Notes: generated by a model from the sequence alone, not told the origin. 64,000 nt of DNA from Bradyrhizobium sp. SZCCHNS1050 (GCF_032484785.1 NZ_JAUETR010000001.1:2607501-2671500), one strand, 5' to 3'; shown: positions 16,833 through 28,075, counted from the stretch's first letter. Numbers and translations: made by a program.

Positions 16833-17903
16833 ATGGCCGCCCCCTCGCATGATCTGATCGCCGATGCGCCCGTTGCCATTCATCATCGACCTGCGCACGC
16901 GCCTGCGACGCCGGCGGCACCGACGCTGCTGCCCGGGCTCGCGCTGTCCGCGGCGCTCGCGGCCGGCGCCTTCGGGCTGCGCCTGCTGCCAGGCCTCGGC
17001 CTGTTCAGCCCGATGATCCTGGCGATCGTGGCAGGGATGGCGCTGCACAACGTGGTCGGCACACCGGCGCGGGCCAAGCCCGGCGTCGCCTTCTCGATGC
17101 GTCGCGTACTGCGGCTAGCGATCATCCTGCTGGGCCTGCAACTGACGGCGACGCAGATCGTCGAGGTCGGCGCGCGTGGTCTCGCCGTGATCGCGCTGAG
17201 CCTCACCGGCACCTTCCTGTTCACGGTGTGGATGGGACAGCTGCTCGGCGTCAACCGCAAGCTGGCGGAGCTGATCGCGGCGGGCACCTCGATCTGCGGT
17301 GCGTCCGCCGTGATCGCGACCAACACGGTCACGCGCGCCCATGACGAGGACGTCGCCTATGCGGTGGCCTGCGTCACGGTGTTCGGCTCGATCGCAATGT
17401 TCATCTATCCGCTGCTTCCGGCGCTGCTGCATCTCGACGCCCACGCCTTCGGCCTGTGGAGCGGGGCTTCGATTCACGAGATCGCCCAGGTGGTCGCGGC
17501 CGCGTTTCAGCAAGGCCAGCAGGCCGGCGAGTTCGGCACCATCGCCAAGCTCGCCCGCGTGATGCTGCTGGCGCCGGTCGTGCTCACGCTCGGCCTGCTG
17601 GCAACGCGGCGTGCGCGCCATGGCGGCGAGACCCGGGGCAATGCGCAGCCGCCACTGCCCTGGTTCGTGTTCGGCTTCATCGCGCTGGTCGGCCTCAACA
17701 GCGTGATCAGCATTCCCGCCGAGATGAAGACGGTGATCGTGACCGCGACCACGTTCCTGCTGTCGATGGCGCTGGCCGCGATGGGACTGGAGACAGATTT
17801 CGCCAAGCTCAAGGCCAAGGGCCTGCGGCCGCTGGCGCTGGGCCTGCTCGCCTTCCTGTTCATCGCAGGCTTCAGCCTGGCCCTGGTGAAGCTCACCACA
17901 TAG
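16833..17903 (+). CDS. YeiH/UPF0324 family putative sulfate exporter
   Basis: Inner-membrane protein of 356 aa with about 10 hydrophobic helices. The family blocks are visible: [38 protein letters not shown], the conserved [18 protein letters not shown], and the region [17 protein letters not shown]. Homologues (YeiH) are annotated as sulfate or sulfite-related exporters on genomic grounds. ATG at 16833 is chosen because GGGAGAG lies just upstream; a TTG five codons earlier is the alternative. The LysR gene follows after 7 bp in the same direction, whereas in many species yeiH and its LysR regulator yeiE are divergent. Confidence 0.88.
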   Translation: MAAPSHDLIADAPVAIHHRPAHAPATPAAPTLLPGLALSAALAAGAFGLRLLPGLGLFSPMILAIVAGMALHNVVGTPARAKPGVAFSMRRVLRLAIILLGLQLTATQIVEVGARGLAVIALSLTGTFLFTVWMGQLLGVNRKLAELIAAGTSICGASAVIATNTVTRAHDEDVAYAVACVTVFGSIAMFIYPLLPALLHLDAHAFGLWSGASIHEIAQVVAAAFQQGQQAGEFGTIAKLARVMLLAPVVLTLGLLATRRARHGGETRGNAQPPLPWFVFGFIALVGLNSVISIPAEMKTVIVTATTFLLSMALAAMGLETDFAKLKAKGLRPLALGLLAFLFIAGFSLALVKLTT

Positions 17904-17910
17904 GACGCTT

Positions 17911-18795
17911 GTGACGCTCGAACAGCTCAGGATCTTCGTTGCGGTCGCGACCCGCGAGCACGTCACCCAGGCGGCGCGCGACCTCAATTTGACCCAGTCG
18001 GCGACATCGGCGGCTGTGGCCGCGCTCGAAGCGCGCTACGAGACCAGGCTATTCGATCGCGTCGGACGCCGCATCGTGCTCACGGCGACCGGGAAGGCGT
18101 TTCTCGTCGAAGCGAAGGCGGTGCTGGCGCGCGCGGCCGCCGCCGAGACCGTGCTGAACGATCTCGCCGGCCTGAAGCGGGGGCAGCTGGCGCTGGCGGC
18201 CAGCCAGACCATCGCGGGCTATTGGCTGCCGGCCTTCATTCACCGCTTCAGTGCTGCGCATCCGGCGATCAAGCTGCAGCTGTCGATCGGCAATACCGAG
18301 CAGGTCGCGACCCAGGTCCGCGAGGGCTCTGCCGATCTCGGCTTCGTCGAGGGCGATGTCGACGATCCCGTGCTCACGGTTCAGCCAGTCGCGCAGGACA
18401 ACATGGTGCTGGTCGGTCCGATCGGTCATCCGCTGTGCCGCGGAAGGTCAGTGACAACCGGCGACCTGAAGACGGCGCGCTGGGTGTTGCGCGAGCAGGG
18501 CTCCGGCACGCGCGCCGCGCTCGAAACAGCGCTTGGCCGCTTCGGGATCACCCCGGCCGAGCTCGATGTGGTGTTCGACCTGCCGTCCAACGAGGCCGTG
18601 CGCGGCGCCGTCGAAGCCGGCGCCGGCGTCACCGTGCTGTCGCGCCTCGTGGTCATGCGCGCCGTCAAGGCCGGGCTGCTCGCCGTCGCCAACATCGAGC
18701 TGCCCAAGCGGCACTTCTACAGCCTGCGCCACAAAGAGCATCACCAGACGCAGGCCGCGCGGGAGTTTCTGCGGATGGTGGGGGAGACGCATTGA
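17911..18795 (+). CDS. LysR family transcriptional regulator (YeiE-like)
   Basis: DNA-binding regulator of 294 aa. The N-terminal winged helix is MTLEQLRIFVAVATREHVTQ, continuing into QAARDLNLTQSATSAAVAAL, followed by LysR linker sequence and a substrate-binding domain (about 90-294) with LALAASQTIAGYWLPAF. The start is GTG at 17911, only 7 bp after the exporter stop, so cotranscription is likely. YeiE and CysB-type relatives regulate sulfite or sulfur genes; together with the exporter this suggests a sulfur-oxyanion response. The effector is not determinable from sequence. Confidence 0.9.
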   Translation: MTLEQLRIFVAVATREHVTQAARDLNLTQSATSAAVAALEARYETRLFDRVGRRIVLTATGKAFLVEAKAVLARAAAAETVLNDLAGLKRGQLALAASQTIAGYWLPAFIHRFSAAHPAIKLQLSIGNTEQVATQVREGSADLGFVEGDVDDPVLTVQPVAQDNMVLVGPIGHPLCRGRSVTTGDLKTARWVLREQGSGTRAALETALGRFGITPAELDVVFDLPSNEAVRGAVEAGAGVTVLSRLVVMRAVKAGLLAVANIELPKRHFYSLRHKEHHQTQAAREFLRMVGETH

Positions 18796-18803
18796 TCGGG
18801 GCA

Positions 18804-18885
18804 CGTCATCGCGAGCCCAGCGAAAGCGATCGAGAAATCCCACCGCGGTGACAGTCTGGACTGCTTCGCTGCGCTCGCAATGACG
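18804..18885. repeat. intergenic inverted repeat (GTCATTGCGAGC type)
   Basis: The left end CGTCATCGCGAGCCCAGCG and the right end CGCTGCGCTCGCAATGACG are imperfect reverse complements flanking about 40 bp. The motif 'GTCATTGCGAGC' with 'GCTTCGCT' is recurrent in intergenic regions of this bacterial group. It lies between the convergent LysR and amine oxidase genes, where a hairpin could help terminate both. Confidence 0.65.
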
Positions 18886-18894
18886 ATCGATGGA

Positions 18895-20139
18895 CTAGCG
18901 CCTGGTTAATGACGCCAGAGCTTCCCGCGCCGCGCGCTCGCCGCTGTCGCGCGCGCCATGGGCGGTCGAGAAGAAATCCGAGGGCGTCGCCTCGCCGGCG
19001 AAGAACAGCCGATCATCAACCGGCGCGGCCAGCACGGCGCGCTTGTCGGCATGTCCGGGCAGTGCATGCGAATAGGCGCCGCGCGCGAACGGGTCGGCGC
19101 CCCAGCGGGACTCGGCGAGCGGACGGAGGCTGTTGCGGATGTCGTTGCCGAGCAGGGCCGCGATGTCGTCGATCGCCTGCGCCGCCAAGGCCCCCTCGCC
19201 CGCCGCCTCGATGTCGCGGGCGAAGCTGCCGCCATAAAAACCTTCGATGCAGGGCTGGCCGAACGGGCGCAGCTGGAAGCTGCCGACCCGCGCGGTGTGG
19301 CTGCGGCCGCGCATGCCCGAATCCCTCGGCAGGTGCTCCCAGCCGTCGAGCGCCAGCGTCACCTTGTTGTCCAGCCCGAGTGGCAGGCCGGTAGCGGCTT
19401 CGACCTTGGCAGGCAGCGCCGGCGTGAAACGGAGCGCTTCGTCGGCGATGAGATTGGTCGGCACGGTCACGATGACCTTGTCGGCCGTCAGCGTGCCCTG
19501 TGACGTCGTCAGGCGGATGCGCCTGTCGCCACGGTCGATCAGCGTCACGTTGCAGTCGAGCACGATCGGCAGGTCCGCACCGTAGGCTGCAACGAGGGCG
19601 CCATAGCCGCGGCGGATCCGCCAGTTCAGCTCGGTGTCCTCATAGGCCTCGAAGTCGAGCAGCGACATCTGCTCCAGCTCGCAGCCGTTGAGATAGGTGC
19701 AGATCGCGTCGATCATGCCGTTCCAGCGATTGCCGGGCTCGAGGCAGATGCTCGCAGGCGCATCGCGGCCGCTCTTGGCAGCCTCCGCGGTACGCATGAA
19801 GAACGCCTCCAGCGCGCGGATGAATTCTTCGCGCTCTTCGCGCGGGAATGCCGCCTCATAGGCCTGGTCGCGCCACGGTGGACGTGACTTGTCGATGGCG
19901 AAAGCGAGCTTCCCGGCGATGGCGACGAAGGAGTTGCGATCAGCCGAATGCAGCCAGCCGCAGCCGAGATCGAACGTGACATCAGGCGAAGCCATGATGG
20001 TGTGGGCACGCCCGCCGATGCGGCCGCGGGCCTCCAGGACGATAAACGAGACGCCCTTGTCCTGCAGCGCATGTGCGGCGCCGAGGCCCGCGGCACCCGC
20101 GCCGATGATGGCGATGTCGATGGAGGATGGGAAAGACAT
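18895..20139 (-). CDS. flavin monoamine oxidase family protein
   Basis: FAD-dependent oxidoreductase of 414 aa, cytoplasmic. The dinucleotide fold IIGAGAAGLG (11-20) is followed by VLEARGRIGGRAHT, the second conserved FAD block of the amine oxidase family. The C-terminal FAD-binding part LFFAGEATPSDFFSTAHGA is intact. Likely oxidises primary or polyamine-type amines with release of hydrogen peroxide; substrate unknown. ATG at 20139 (MSFPSS) is the true start: the frame remains open 33 codons upstream, but that part is translated intergenic repeat (MAGLVPAIHV). typA lies 126 bp upstream on the same strand. Confidence 0.9.
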   Translation of the reverse strand: MSFPSSIDIAIIGAGAAGLGAAHALQDKGVSFIVLEARGRIGGRAHTIMASPDVTFDLGCGWLHSADRNSFVAIAGKLAFAIDKSRPPWRDQAYEAAFPREEREEFIRALEAFFMRTAEAAKSGRDAPASICLEPGNRWNGMIDAICTYLNGCELEQMSLLDFEAYEDTELNWRIRRGYGALVAAYGADLPIVLDCNVTLIDRGDRRIRLTTSQGTLTADKVIVTVPTNLIADEALRFTPALPAKVEAATGLPLGLDNKVTLALDGWEHLPRDSGMRGRSHTARVGSFQLRPFGQPCIEGFYGGSFARDIEAAGEGALAAQAIDDIAALLGNDIRNSLRPLAESRWGADPFARGAYSHALPGHADKRAVLAAPVDDRLFFAGEATPSDFFSTAHGARDSGERAAREALASLTRR

Positions 20140-20158
20140 TGGCTCATCCAACTCCGTC

Positions 20159-20241
20159 GTCACGCCCGGCCTTGTCCCGGGCATCCACGTCGTCCTCGCA
20201 AGCCCCAAAACGTGGATGGCCGGGACAAGCCCGGCCATGAC
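20159..20241. repeat. intergenic palindromic repeat (GTCATGCCCGGGCTTG type)
   Basis: The 32 bases at 20159-20190 and 20210-20241 are imperfect inverted copies around the core CTTGTCCCGG...CATCCACGT. The family is related to the element at 34259-34337. Translated in one frame it reads MAGLVPAIHV, a string often found as a false N-terminal extension in annotations of this group. It separates typA from the amine oxidase gene. Confidence 0.8.
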
Positions 20242-20265
20242 GCATTTGAGAATGGAGGGCGGAAA

Positions 20266-22092
<1,827 letters not shown>

Positions 22093-22495
22093 GGTCGGTG
22101 TCTTCTAAGCTTTCTCAAGAGCTCGTGCTCTGTCCCCGGCGGGGCGCGCGCTTTGTTATAGTCGAATCAAGCTGTTAGCTTTGCGACGCGCGCTCGCGAA
22201 ACTCGTTCGGCGGCAGGGGCCGGCAGCCCCAAATAGGAAGCCCGGCCAATCGACCGGGCAGACCTCACGCGTTGCGGCGCAATATAGGCAGAAAATGCCA
22301 AAAAACAATGACTGCTTTCAGGAACGAGGAGCGGTTTCCAAGCGGCTGGCTAACGCCTCCGCGACCGCACGCTTCCGGGCAGCGCGGGAGAAGACGAGAC
22401 CAACCACTCCGACCGGCAATTCCACGAGGACCAGCGCTGACAGCCAACGCGGTTGGCTGGTGTCTGTGCGCGGAAAGTCACTGGCGCCTGCAGGC
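22093..22495. other. 403-bp gap between the Crp-like gene and typA
   Basis: This gap holds the leader of typA and the 3' region of the Crp-like gene. A short inverted repeat GCCCGG (22240-22245) / CCGGGC (22254-22259) could form a weak hairpin in the Crp transcript. On the minus strand a short open frame (about 22322-22490) reads like a small hydrophobic protein but lacks a start codon and ribosome site. No gene is supported. Confidence 0.5.
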
Positions 22496-23263
22496 TCAGC
22501 CCGCCGCGGCCTGCTCGGTCGGATAGACGCCGCGCAGGACCTCCTCGAAATGGGTCTTCACGGCCTCGTTGCACAGGCAGGAGCGGCGCTTCAGCGCGTC
22601 GAAGTCCCGCACCATGAAGGCGCCGCGGCGGGTTTCGAGAATGCCCTCGGCCCTGAAGGTCTGGACAACCCGGCTGACGTAGCTGCGGCCGACGCCCAGC
22701 AGCGTTGCCAGCTGCTCATGCGTCAGCGGCACGATCGGCTCGCCATCGGTACGGTCCATCGCGGCCACGATCCACTTCGCCGTCCGCTGCTCGATCGAAT
22801 GGATCGCGTTGCAGGCGGTCGACTGGAACATCTGTGCCAGCATGCAATCGGCGTAGCGCGCGAACACGTTGCGCAGCGTCTTGGATTGCAGCTTGGCGGC
22901 CGCCAGGCGGGACAGCGGCAGCCGTGCGAACGGGCCGCCGAACTTGACGACGATCCGTGTGTAGGCCGGCAGGAAGCCTTCGCTGACGATCCCGCCGACG
23001 GCGCCCTCGCGGCCGACCAGGATGGTCTCGACGTCGCGGCCATCCTCATTGGGAACGAGATAGGACGTCAGCGCCGGCCCGCAGGGAAAATGCACGATCT
23101 GGACGTCGTCACCCGGACTGTAGAGCAGCTCGTTCGGCGTTGCCTCATCCTCCACCAGATACGGCGAGATCAGCGCGTAGTCGGCCGGACTGAGCCGCCG
23201 CAGCAGGTTGTTGTAGGGCCGCTCCCGGCTCAGCGTGGTCACACCTTGGCTCAGCATCGTCAT
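22496..23263 (-). CDS. Crp/Fnr family transcriptional regulator
   Basis: Regulator of 255 aa with an N-terminal cyclic-nucleotide-binding-like beta barrel (about 25-150; LLYSPGDDVQIVHFPCG, ILVGREGAVGGIVSEGF) and a C-terminal winged helix (about 165-235; THEQLATLLGVGRSYVSRVVQ as recognition region). There is no Fnr-type N-terminal cysteine cluster, so it is not an oxygen-sensing Fnr. Cys residues RRSCLCNEA near the C-terminus are of unknown meaning. ATG at 23263 is chosen; another ATG is two codons later. It is divergent from the response regulator at 23425, with a palindrome between them. Confidence 0.9.
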   Translation of the reverse strand: MTMLSQGVTTLSRERPYNNLLRRLSPADYALISPYLVEDEATPNELLYSPGDDVQIVHFPCGPALTSYLVPNEDGRDVETILVGREGAVGGIVSEGFLPAYTRIVVKFGGPFARLPLSRLAAAKLQSKTLRNVFARYADCMLAQMFQSTACNAIHSIEQRTAKWIVAAMDRTDGEPIVPLTHEQLATLLGVGRSYVSRVVQTFRAEGILETRRGAFMVRDFDALKRRSCLCNEAVKTHFEEVLRGVYPTEQAAAG

Positions 23264-23291
23264 CCCCGTGCGCAACGCATGTGCGTGATCC

Positions 23292-23316
23292 GTGCACCTT
23301 GTGTTCACAAGTGCAC
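23292..23316. promoter_or_regulatory. near-perfect 25-bp palindrome between divergent regulators
   Basis: The sequence GTGCACCTTGTG at 23292-23303 and CACAAGTGCAC at 23306-23316 are inverted copies with a single extra C on the left side. The centre TTGTG-tt-CACAA resembles half-sites of Crp/Fnr-family operators. It lies 29 bp upstream of the Crp-like gene start and 109 bp upstream of the response regulator start, a natural place for shared control or autoregulation. Confidence 0.55.
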
Positions 23317-23424
23317 CGACACAGGAACTCTGATATGCTGCCTTGGTTCCAGGAACCCGCCAGCGCGCTCGAGAGGAGGCGCCGGCCGCGGGGTCCATCC
23401 CTCATCCTGGAACCCGCAGATCCC

Positions 23425-23799
23425 ATGACCAGCCCGCAATCAGGCGTGCCCGAGTTCTATCAGCATGTGCTGGTCGTCGAAGACGACCCCATCATTGCGC
23501 TCGGACTGGAAGACACCATCACCGACCTCGGCGTTCCCGACATCAGGATCGCAGCCGACGTCGCAACCGCGCTCGCCATGATCGCCGAGCGCGTCCCGCA
23601 ATTCGCGCTGCTCGATGTCGGCCTGGTCCGCGAAAAGAGCTTTGCGATTGCCGAGCGGCTGACGGCGCTCGGCATTCCCTTCGCCTTCTCGACCGGCTAT
23701 GGCGCCGACCGCGTGCCACCCGCGTTCGCCGACCGGCCGCGGCTGCCGAAGCCTTGCCCGACCGAGGCGCTGGAGGCGGTGCTGCGGCGACGCGATTAG
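23425..23799 (+). CDS. single-domain response regulator (receiver domain)
   Basis: Stand-alone receiver protein of 124 aa with no output domain. Acidic pocket residues are in VVEDDP, the phosphoacceptor Asp is in FALLDVGL, the conserved Thr/Ser side is FAFSTGYG, and the conserved Lys is in LPKPCP. Single-domain receivers act in phosphorelays or by protein contact. ATG at 23425 is chosen; an in-frame ATG at 23335 would add 30 non-conserved residues. It is divergent from the Crp-like gene and convergent with phoD (36-bp gap). No kinase is adjacent. Confidence 0.88.
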   Translation: MTSPQSGVPEFYQHVLVVEDDPIIALGLEDTITDLGVPDIRIAADVATALAMIAERVPQFALLDVGLVREKSFAIAERLTALGIPFAFSTGYGADRVPPAFADRPRLPKPCPTEALEAVLRRRD

Positions 23800-23835
23800 T
23801 TGCGGTCGCCGCACGCGGTCGCCGACGCAGAAGGC

Positions 23836-25407
23836 TCAGCCCAGCTTCGGATCGAGCGTGGTCGACCACAGCGCGACGTCGGCGCGATCCCGCAGGGTCA
23901 CGGTCATCTGGCCCGTGGCGCCTTCGATCTTGACGTGGCCGAAGAACTGCATGCCGGCCGACGGCGGCAGATTCTGCTTGTCGAGGCCGGGCGCCTTGAT
24001 GAAGCGCACCTCGGGGCCGAAGGTGTTGTCGAGCTCGTTCGGACCGAACGTACCGGCATGCAGCGGACCGGAGACGAACTCCCAGAACGGCTCGAAGTCC
24101 TGAAACTGCGCCTTGTTCGGATCGTAATAATGCGCGGCCGCGTAATGCACGTCCGCCGTCAGCCACACCGTGTTCTGGATCGGCGCCGTCTTGATGAAGC
24201 GCAGGATCTCGGCAATCTCGAGCTCGCGGCCGCGCGCCGGGCCGTCACCCTGGGCGATGGCTTCCGAGCCCTTCTTGTTGGCCGCGTCGTCATAGACGAT
24301 GATGCTGAGCGGCATGTCGGAGGCGATCACCTTCCAGGTCGCGCGGGAATTGAGCAGCGCCTGCTTCAACCAGCGCATCTGCTCCGGCCCGATGAAGTAG
24401 GACGCCGGACCATACTTGTCCTCGAGATTGGGACCGTTGGCGCCGCGGTAGCTGCGCTCGTCGAGCACGAACACGTCGAGATGCGGGCCATAGTTGATGG
24501 TGCGATAGACTCGGCCCGGCTCGATGATGCTCTCGCGCATCGGATACATCTCGTGGAAGGCGCGCGCCGCGCGGGCCGCGAGCAACTGGATGTTGCGCTC
24601 CTTGTAGGCGGCGGGCAGCTCCTTGGAGGCCGACCAGTTGTTGGTGACCTCGTGATCGTCCCACTGCACGAAGATCGGCACCTCGGCATTGAAGGCGCGA
24701 ACGTTCTCGTCGAGGAAATTGTATTTGTGGGCGGCACGGAATTCGTCGAGCGTCTCGGCGACCTTGGCCTTCTCTTCCACGGTGAGGTTCTTCCACACCT
24801 TGTTGTCCGGCAGCTTCACCTCGGACTTGATCGGACCGTCGGCGTAGATGGTGTCGCCGGAGTGCAGGAAGAAGTCCGGGCGGTGCTTCCTCATCGTCGA
24901 GAAGGTGAACATGCCGCCATCATCGGGATTGATGCCCCAGCCCTGCCCCGCCACGTCGCCGCCCCAGACGAACGAGACGTCGCGCTTGTTGCCTGGCGCG
25001 GTGCGGAAGCGGCCGGCCACGGCCTCGCTTTCGACGGCGGTATGCGACAGGTCCCGGAACTTGACACGGTAGAAGATGTCCTGGCCGCTCGGAAGGCCGT
25101 CGATCAGCATCTTGGCCGTGAAGTCGCTTTCCGGAAGCGCGGCGATCGGTGGCAGCGCCCGTGCGTCCTTGAACGACTCGGTGGTCGCCACCTCGACCAG
25201 CATCTGCGACGGCCGGTCCGCGCGCGCCCAGACCACGCCACCATCCATGCCGACGTCGCCGGACTGCACGCCATGCGTGATCTGCGGCCGGTCGGCGGCG
25301 CGGCTCAGATAGGGCATCGCCAGCGTCGTGACGCCGGCTGCGGCGGCCGTCGACAGGAAGCGGCGGCGGGACAGGGCGGTGTGCGGTCGAGGAATGCGAA
25401 GCGTCAT
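23836..25407 (-). CDS. phoD: alkaline phosphatase D, Tat-exported
   Basis: PhoD-like phosphodiesterase/phosphatase of 523 aa, periplasmic. The Tat signal ALSRRRFLSTAAAAG lies at about residues 11-25. The N-terminal Fn3-like PhoD_N domain (HGVQSGDVGMDGGVVWARAD) precedes the calcium/iron metallophosphatase core, with SGDTIYADGP, VQWDDHEVTNN and LTADVHYAAAHYY carrying metal ligands. ATG at 25407 is chosen for its strong CAGGAGA ribosome site. Such enzymes release phosphate from phosphodiesters or teichoic-acid-like polymers under phosphate limitation; no Pho box was searched for beyond inspection. Confidence 0.95.
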   Translation of the reverse strand: MTLRIPRPHTALSRRRFLSTAAAAGVTTLAMPYLSRAADRPQITHGVQSGDVGMDGGVVWARADRPSQMLVEVATTESFKDARALPPIAALPESDFTAKMLIDGLPSGQDIFYRVKFRDLSHTAVESEAVAGRFRTAPGNKRDVSFVWGGDVAGQGWGINPDDGGMFTFSTMRKHRPDFFLHSGDTIYADGPIKSEVKLPDNKVWKNLTVEEKAKVAETLDEFRAAHKYNFLDENVRAFNAEVPIFVQWDDHEVTNNWSASKELPAAYKERNIQLLAARAARAFHEMYPMRESIIEPGRVYRTINYGPHLDVFVLDERSYRGANGPNLEDKYGPASYFIGPEQMRWLKQALLNSRATWKVIASDMPLSIIVYDDAANKKGSEAIAQGDGPARGRELEIAEILRFIKTAPIQNTVWLTADVHYAAAHYYDPNKAQFQDFEPFWEFVSGPLHAGTFGPNELDNTFGPEVRFIKAPGLDKQNLPPSAGMQFFGHVKIEGATGQMTVTLRDRADVALWSTTLDPKLG

Positions 25408-25546
25408 GCGGATCTCCTGGTCGGATCGCGCGCGGGAGCCGGCGCGAGCCACGGCCCGGCAGACCTAGAAAAGATTGATGACGCTGGAATTACAATCGCG
25501 CCGTGGACAGCGCGTGACACGGCCGCAGGGCAAGCGTGGTCCGACC

Positions 25547-27031
25547 TCAGGTGCCGGCGGCACGCAGCTGCGCGCCGGTTCGCTGCAGATTGGCGGGCAT
25601 GCTCATCAGGATGAGCTTGCGATCGGCCACCGCGTTGTGGAACTGCTCGAGCGCGATGTTGAACGCGGTCAACGCCCCGTGCTCGATTGCACCGTCCTCG
25701 AAGCAGGTCAGCGTGTTGCGCAGGATCTCGTCGGCCTCGCTCTGCAGCTGGTCGAGCTCCTCGGTCGAATCGCTCTTGCGCGCGATCGTGATCATCTCCA
25801 GCAGACGATCGCGCAGCGAGGTGTTGATGGTGCGTTCGTCGCGCTTGAGATAGCCGGCGAACCAGGCACCGGCCGAACCCATCGCCGAAAGCGCCATCAG
25901 GCCCCACCAGATGTAGTCGCTGTAGCGGTCGAGGAATGTCTTCTCCTCGCCGTTGATGAACGCCGCCGCGCCGGGATGCGCCGGAATCGCGGCGTCCTTG
26001 TCGGTGTCGGGGGTCTCGATCTTGGCAGCCAGCGGGAACTCCGACAGCAATTGCTGGCGCACCGAAAACAGCTGATGGGTGAACGCGGACACGGTCGAAT
26101 CCGACAGGCCTTTGCGCGCCACGATGTGGTGGTTGAAGCTGATGGTCTTCACCTCGTCCTCGGGACGATCGGGCGAGCCGCCAAACGCGCCGGCGGGAAT
26201 TTCGGTCGATTCATATTCGGGGTGGTTCTGCGCGATCGCTTCGGCCGAATCGATCGCCAGGAAGGTCGGCGTGCCGCCGTCCTTGGTGGCAGCGGCGATC
26301 GCATCCGCCGTGATCTTGCTATTGATCGGTCCGGCCGCAAGATAGACGTCCGCCCGCTGGTTGCGCACGGCTTCGGCGGCCTCGGTGATCGGGACTTGGA
26401 CGATCTCGACCTTGCCGGCGTCGACGCCGTACTGATGCAGGATCACCTTCAGCAAATTGGCGTTCGCCGGGGTCCGACCGATGATGCCGACCTTGTGGCC
26501 CGCGAGCTGGGAGATCTTGGTGATCTTGGCGCCCTTGCGACCCTTGCCCTTGCCGCCCGGAGGCACCCAGAGCACGGCGACGTTCTTGCGCAGCGTCGCC
26601 ACGGCCTGCGCGTTCTTTGGGACCTCGAGGTCACCCCGGACGATCGCGAGGTCAACCTTGCCTGCGGCCAGCGCCTGCGCGCTCTGTGCGGCGCCCTCGG
26701 TCGGAACCGGCCGCAGCCTGACGGAGGCGTGCGACTGGGAAAAGGCCTGGGTCAGGGCCTGGACGACCTTCAGGTCGTCGCTGTTGGGCGGACCGACCGC
26801 GATCTTGAGCACCACGGGACGCATCGCGAAATAGTAGGCACCCGTCAAAGCGCCGACGACCGCGAGGATCCCGGCGATGACGATGAACACGGCTGGGCGC
26901 ATCCGTGAGCGCTGCGCTGGCGTGGTCTGAGTATCTACCAGATCCCGTCCTCCGGTGGTCCCAGGCCCGGGCGATGCCACAGGCGGCTTCGTCTGGCCAC
27001 GTCGTCCTTCAATAGAGCCGAACTGTAGCAA
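25547..27031 (-). CDS. TAXI-type TRAP solute-binding protein with two membrane segments
   Basis: Binding protein of 494 aa as drawn. It has an N-terminal anchor ([20 protein letters not shown], about 46-65), a TAXI-type ligand-binding domain in the periplasm ([17 protein letters not shown] start, [33 protein letters not shown]), and a second hydrophobic segment near residue 375 ([19 protein letters not shown]). The last ~100 residues form a helical cytoplasmic region ([14 protein letters not shown] onward). The start is uncertain: TTG at 27031, GTG at 26980 and ATG at 26902 are all possible. No TRAP permease is nearby, so it may sense rather than transport. Confidence 0.8.
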   Translation of the reverse strand: MLQFGSIEGRRGQTKPPVASPGPGTTGGRDLVDTQTTPAQRSRMRPAVFIVIAGILAVVGALTGAYYFAMRPVVLKIAVGPPNSDDLKVVQALTQAFSQSHASVRLRPVPTEGAAQSAQALAAGKVDLAIVRGDLEVPKNAQAVATLRKNVAVLWVPPGGKGKGRKGAKITKISQLAGHKVGIIGRTPANANLLKVILHQYGVDAGKVEIVQVPITEAAEAVRNQRADVYLAAGPINSKITADAIAAATKDGGTPTFLAIDSAEAIAQNHPEYESTEIPAGAFGGSPDRPEDEVKTISFNHHIVARKGLSDSTVSAFTHQLFSVRQQLLSEFPLAAKIETPDTDKDAAIPAHPGAAAFINGEEKTFLDRYSDYIWWGLMALSAMGSAGAWFAGYLKRDERTINTSLRDRLLEMITIARKSDSTEELDQLQSEADEILRNTLTCFEDGAIEHGALTAFNIALEQFHNAVADRKLILMSMPANLQRTGAQLRAAGT

Positions 27032-27265
27032 ATTTCTTGTCCGCCCGGGGTGACATCTGCGTCATGGTTACCATCGCACCAGTCGCCGGAGGATCGGGGC
27101 AGTTCCAAGCGCCTCCGGCATCGCGCCTGTGACAAGGCTCTGATAGGGATGCGTTTTCGGTTAGTCTTGGCAACCGGACACCGGCGCGACCCAGCCGGAG
27201 GTAGCCCCGCGATCGCCCGGATGCCGCCGCGTGTCCGGTCGATTGCACCACAAGAGGAGATCGAG

Positions 27266-27568
27266 ATGCCGCAACCATTGTCGGCGGAGGCACGCGCCAC
27301 CGCCTTGCGGGAGCTTCCCGGCTGGTCCGAGGCGCAGGGCCGTGAGGCCATCGCCCGCACGTTCACATTCACAGACTTCAACGAAGCCTTCGGCTTCATG
27401 ACCCGCGTCGCCTTGGTCGCTGAAAAGGCTGACCATCATCCCGAGTGGCGCAACGTCTACCGCACCGTCGAGGTGGTCCTCACGACCCATGACGCAGGCG
27501 GCGTGACCATGCGCGACATCGCGCTCGCCAAGGCGATGAATGCGATCGCCGCGACGATGCGCGGCTGA
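27266..27568 (+). CDS. phhB: pterin-4-alpha-carbinolamine dehydratase
   Basis: Small enzyme of 100 aa that dehydrates 4a-hydroxytetrahydrobiopterin or related pterins. The PCD signature is visible: [20 protein letters not shown], then [18 protein letters not shown] with the catalytic His-His-Pro-Glu-Trp motif, then [17 protein letters not shown]. Length equals the family. The start ATG at 27266 follows a strong AAGAGGAGA ribosome site. No phenylalanine hydroxylase is adjacent; in alphaproteobacteria without one the enzyme may serve other pterin or molybdopterin pathways. The gene symbol follows family usage. Confidence 0.92.
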   Translation: MPQPLSAEARATALRELPGWSEAQGREAIARTFTFTDFNEAFGFMTRVALVAEKADHHPEWRNVYRTVEVVLTTHDAGGVTMRDIALAKAMNAIAATMRG

Positions 27569-27673
27569 GATCTTCGCGACGACGGCACGCGCCTTGCGGC
27601 CGGCGCCGCCATCACCACATCCGAGGGCGAGGACCGCGCCCCCAGCGCCGTCGGGAACCGGAGATCGGACATC

Positions 27674-28075
27674 ATGTCGGATGCGACCGACTACAGCGTT
27701 GGCTTCGAGCCCGCGGAGCGGCTGGCCCGGGATCGCGAGACCCTTCGCCGTCGTTTCTGGATCAAGTTCAAGAAGGTTGTCGCGCGGCTGCCATTCGCCG
27801 AGGAGCTGCTTGCGGCGTATTACTGCGCCTTCGACAAGGAGACACCCCGGCACGTACAGGTCGCCCTGCTCGGCGCCATCGCCTACTTCGTCGTGCCGTT
27901 CGACTTCATGCCTGACGTGTTGCCCATCCTCGGCTTCACCGACGACGCGGCGGTGCTCGCCACCGCCATCCGCATGGTCGCCTCGCACATCACGCCCGAC
28001 CATCATGCGGCAGCCCGCGCCGTACTCGCGCGGCTGGCGGCAGACAAGAACGCTGACGGCGAGAATATCGGCTGA
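27674..28075 (+). CDS. YkvA family protein (DUF1232)
   Basis: Small membrane-associated protein of 133 aa. The DUF1232 signature is seen at ALLGAIAYFVVPFDFMPDVL and PILGFTDDAAVLATAIRMV (about 70-100), which carries the YFxxPxDxxPD motif. The N-terminal part is basic and amphipathic (RRRFWIKFKKVVARLPFAEE). Family function is unknown. It follows phhB by 105 bp and ends before a bidirectional-looking terminator at 28136. Confidence 0.9.
   Translation: MSDATDYSVGFEPAERLARDRETLRRRFWIKFKKVVARLPFAEELLAAYYCAFDKETPRHVQVALLGAIAYFVVPFDFMPDVLPILGFTDDAAVLATAIRMVASHITPDHHAAARAVLARLAADKNADGENIG

Noticed and set aside
22322..22490. short hydrophobic minus-strand frame between the Crp-like gene and typA
   Set aside because: No start codon with a ribosome site, and it runs out of the Crp coding end in another frame; insufficient support.
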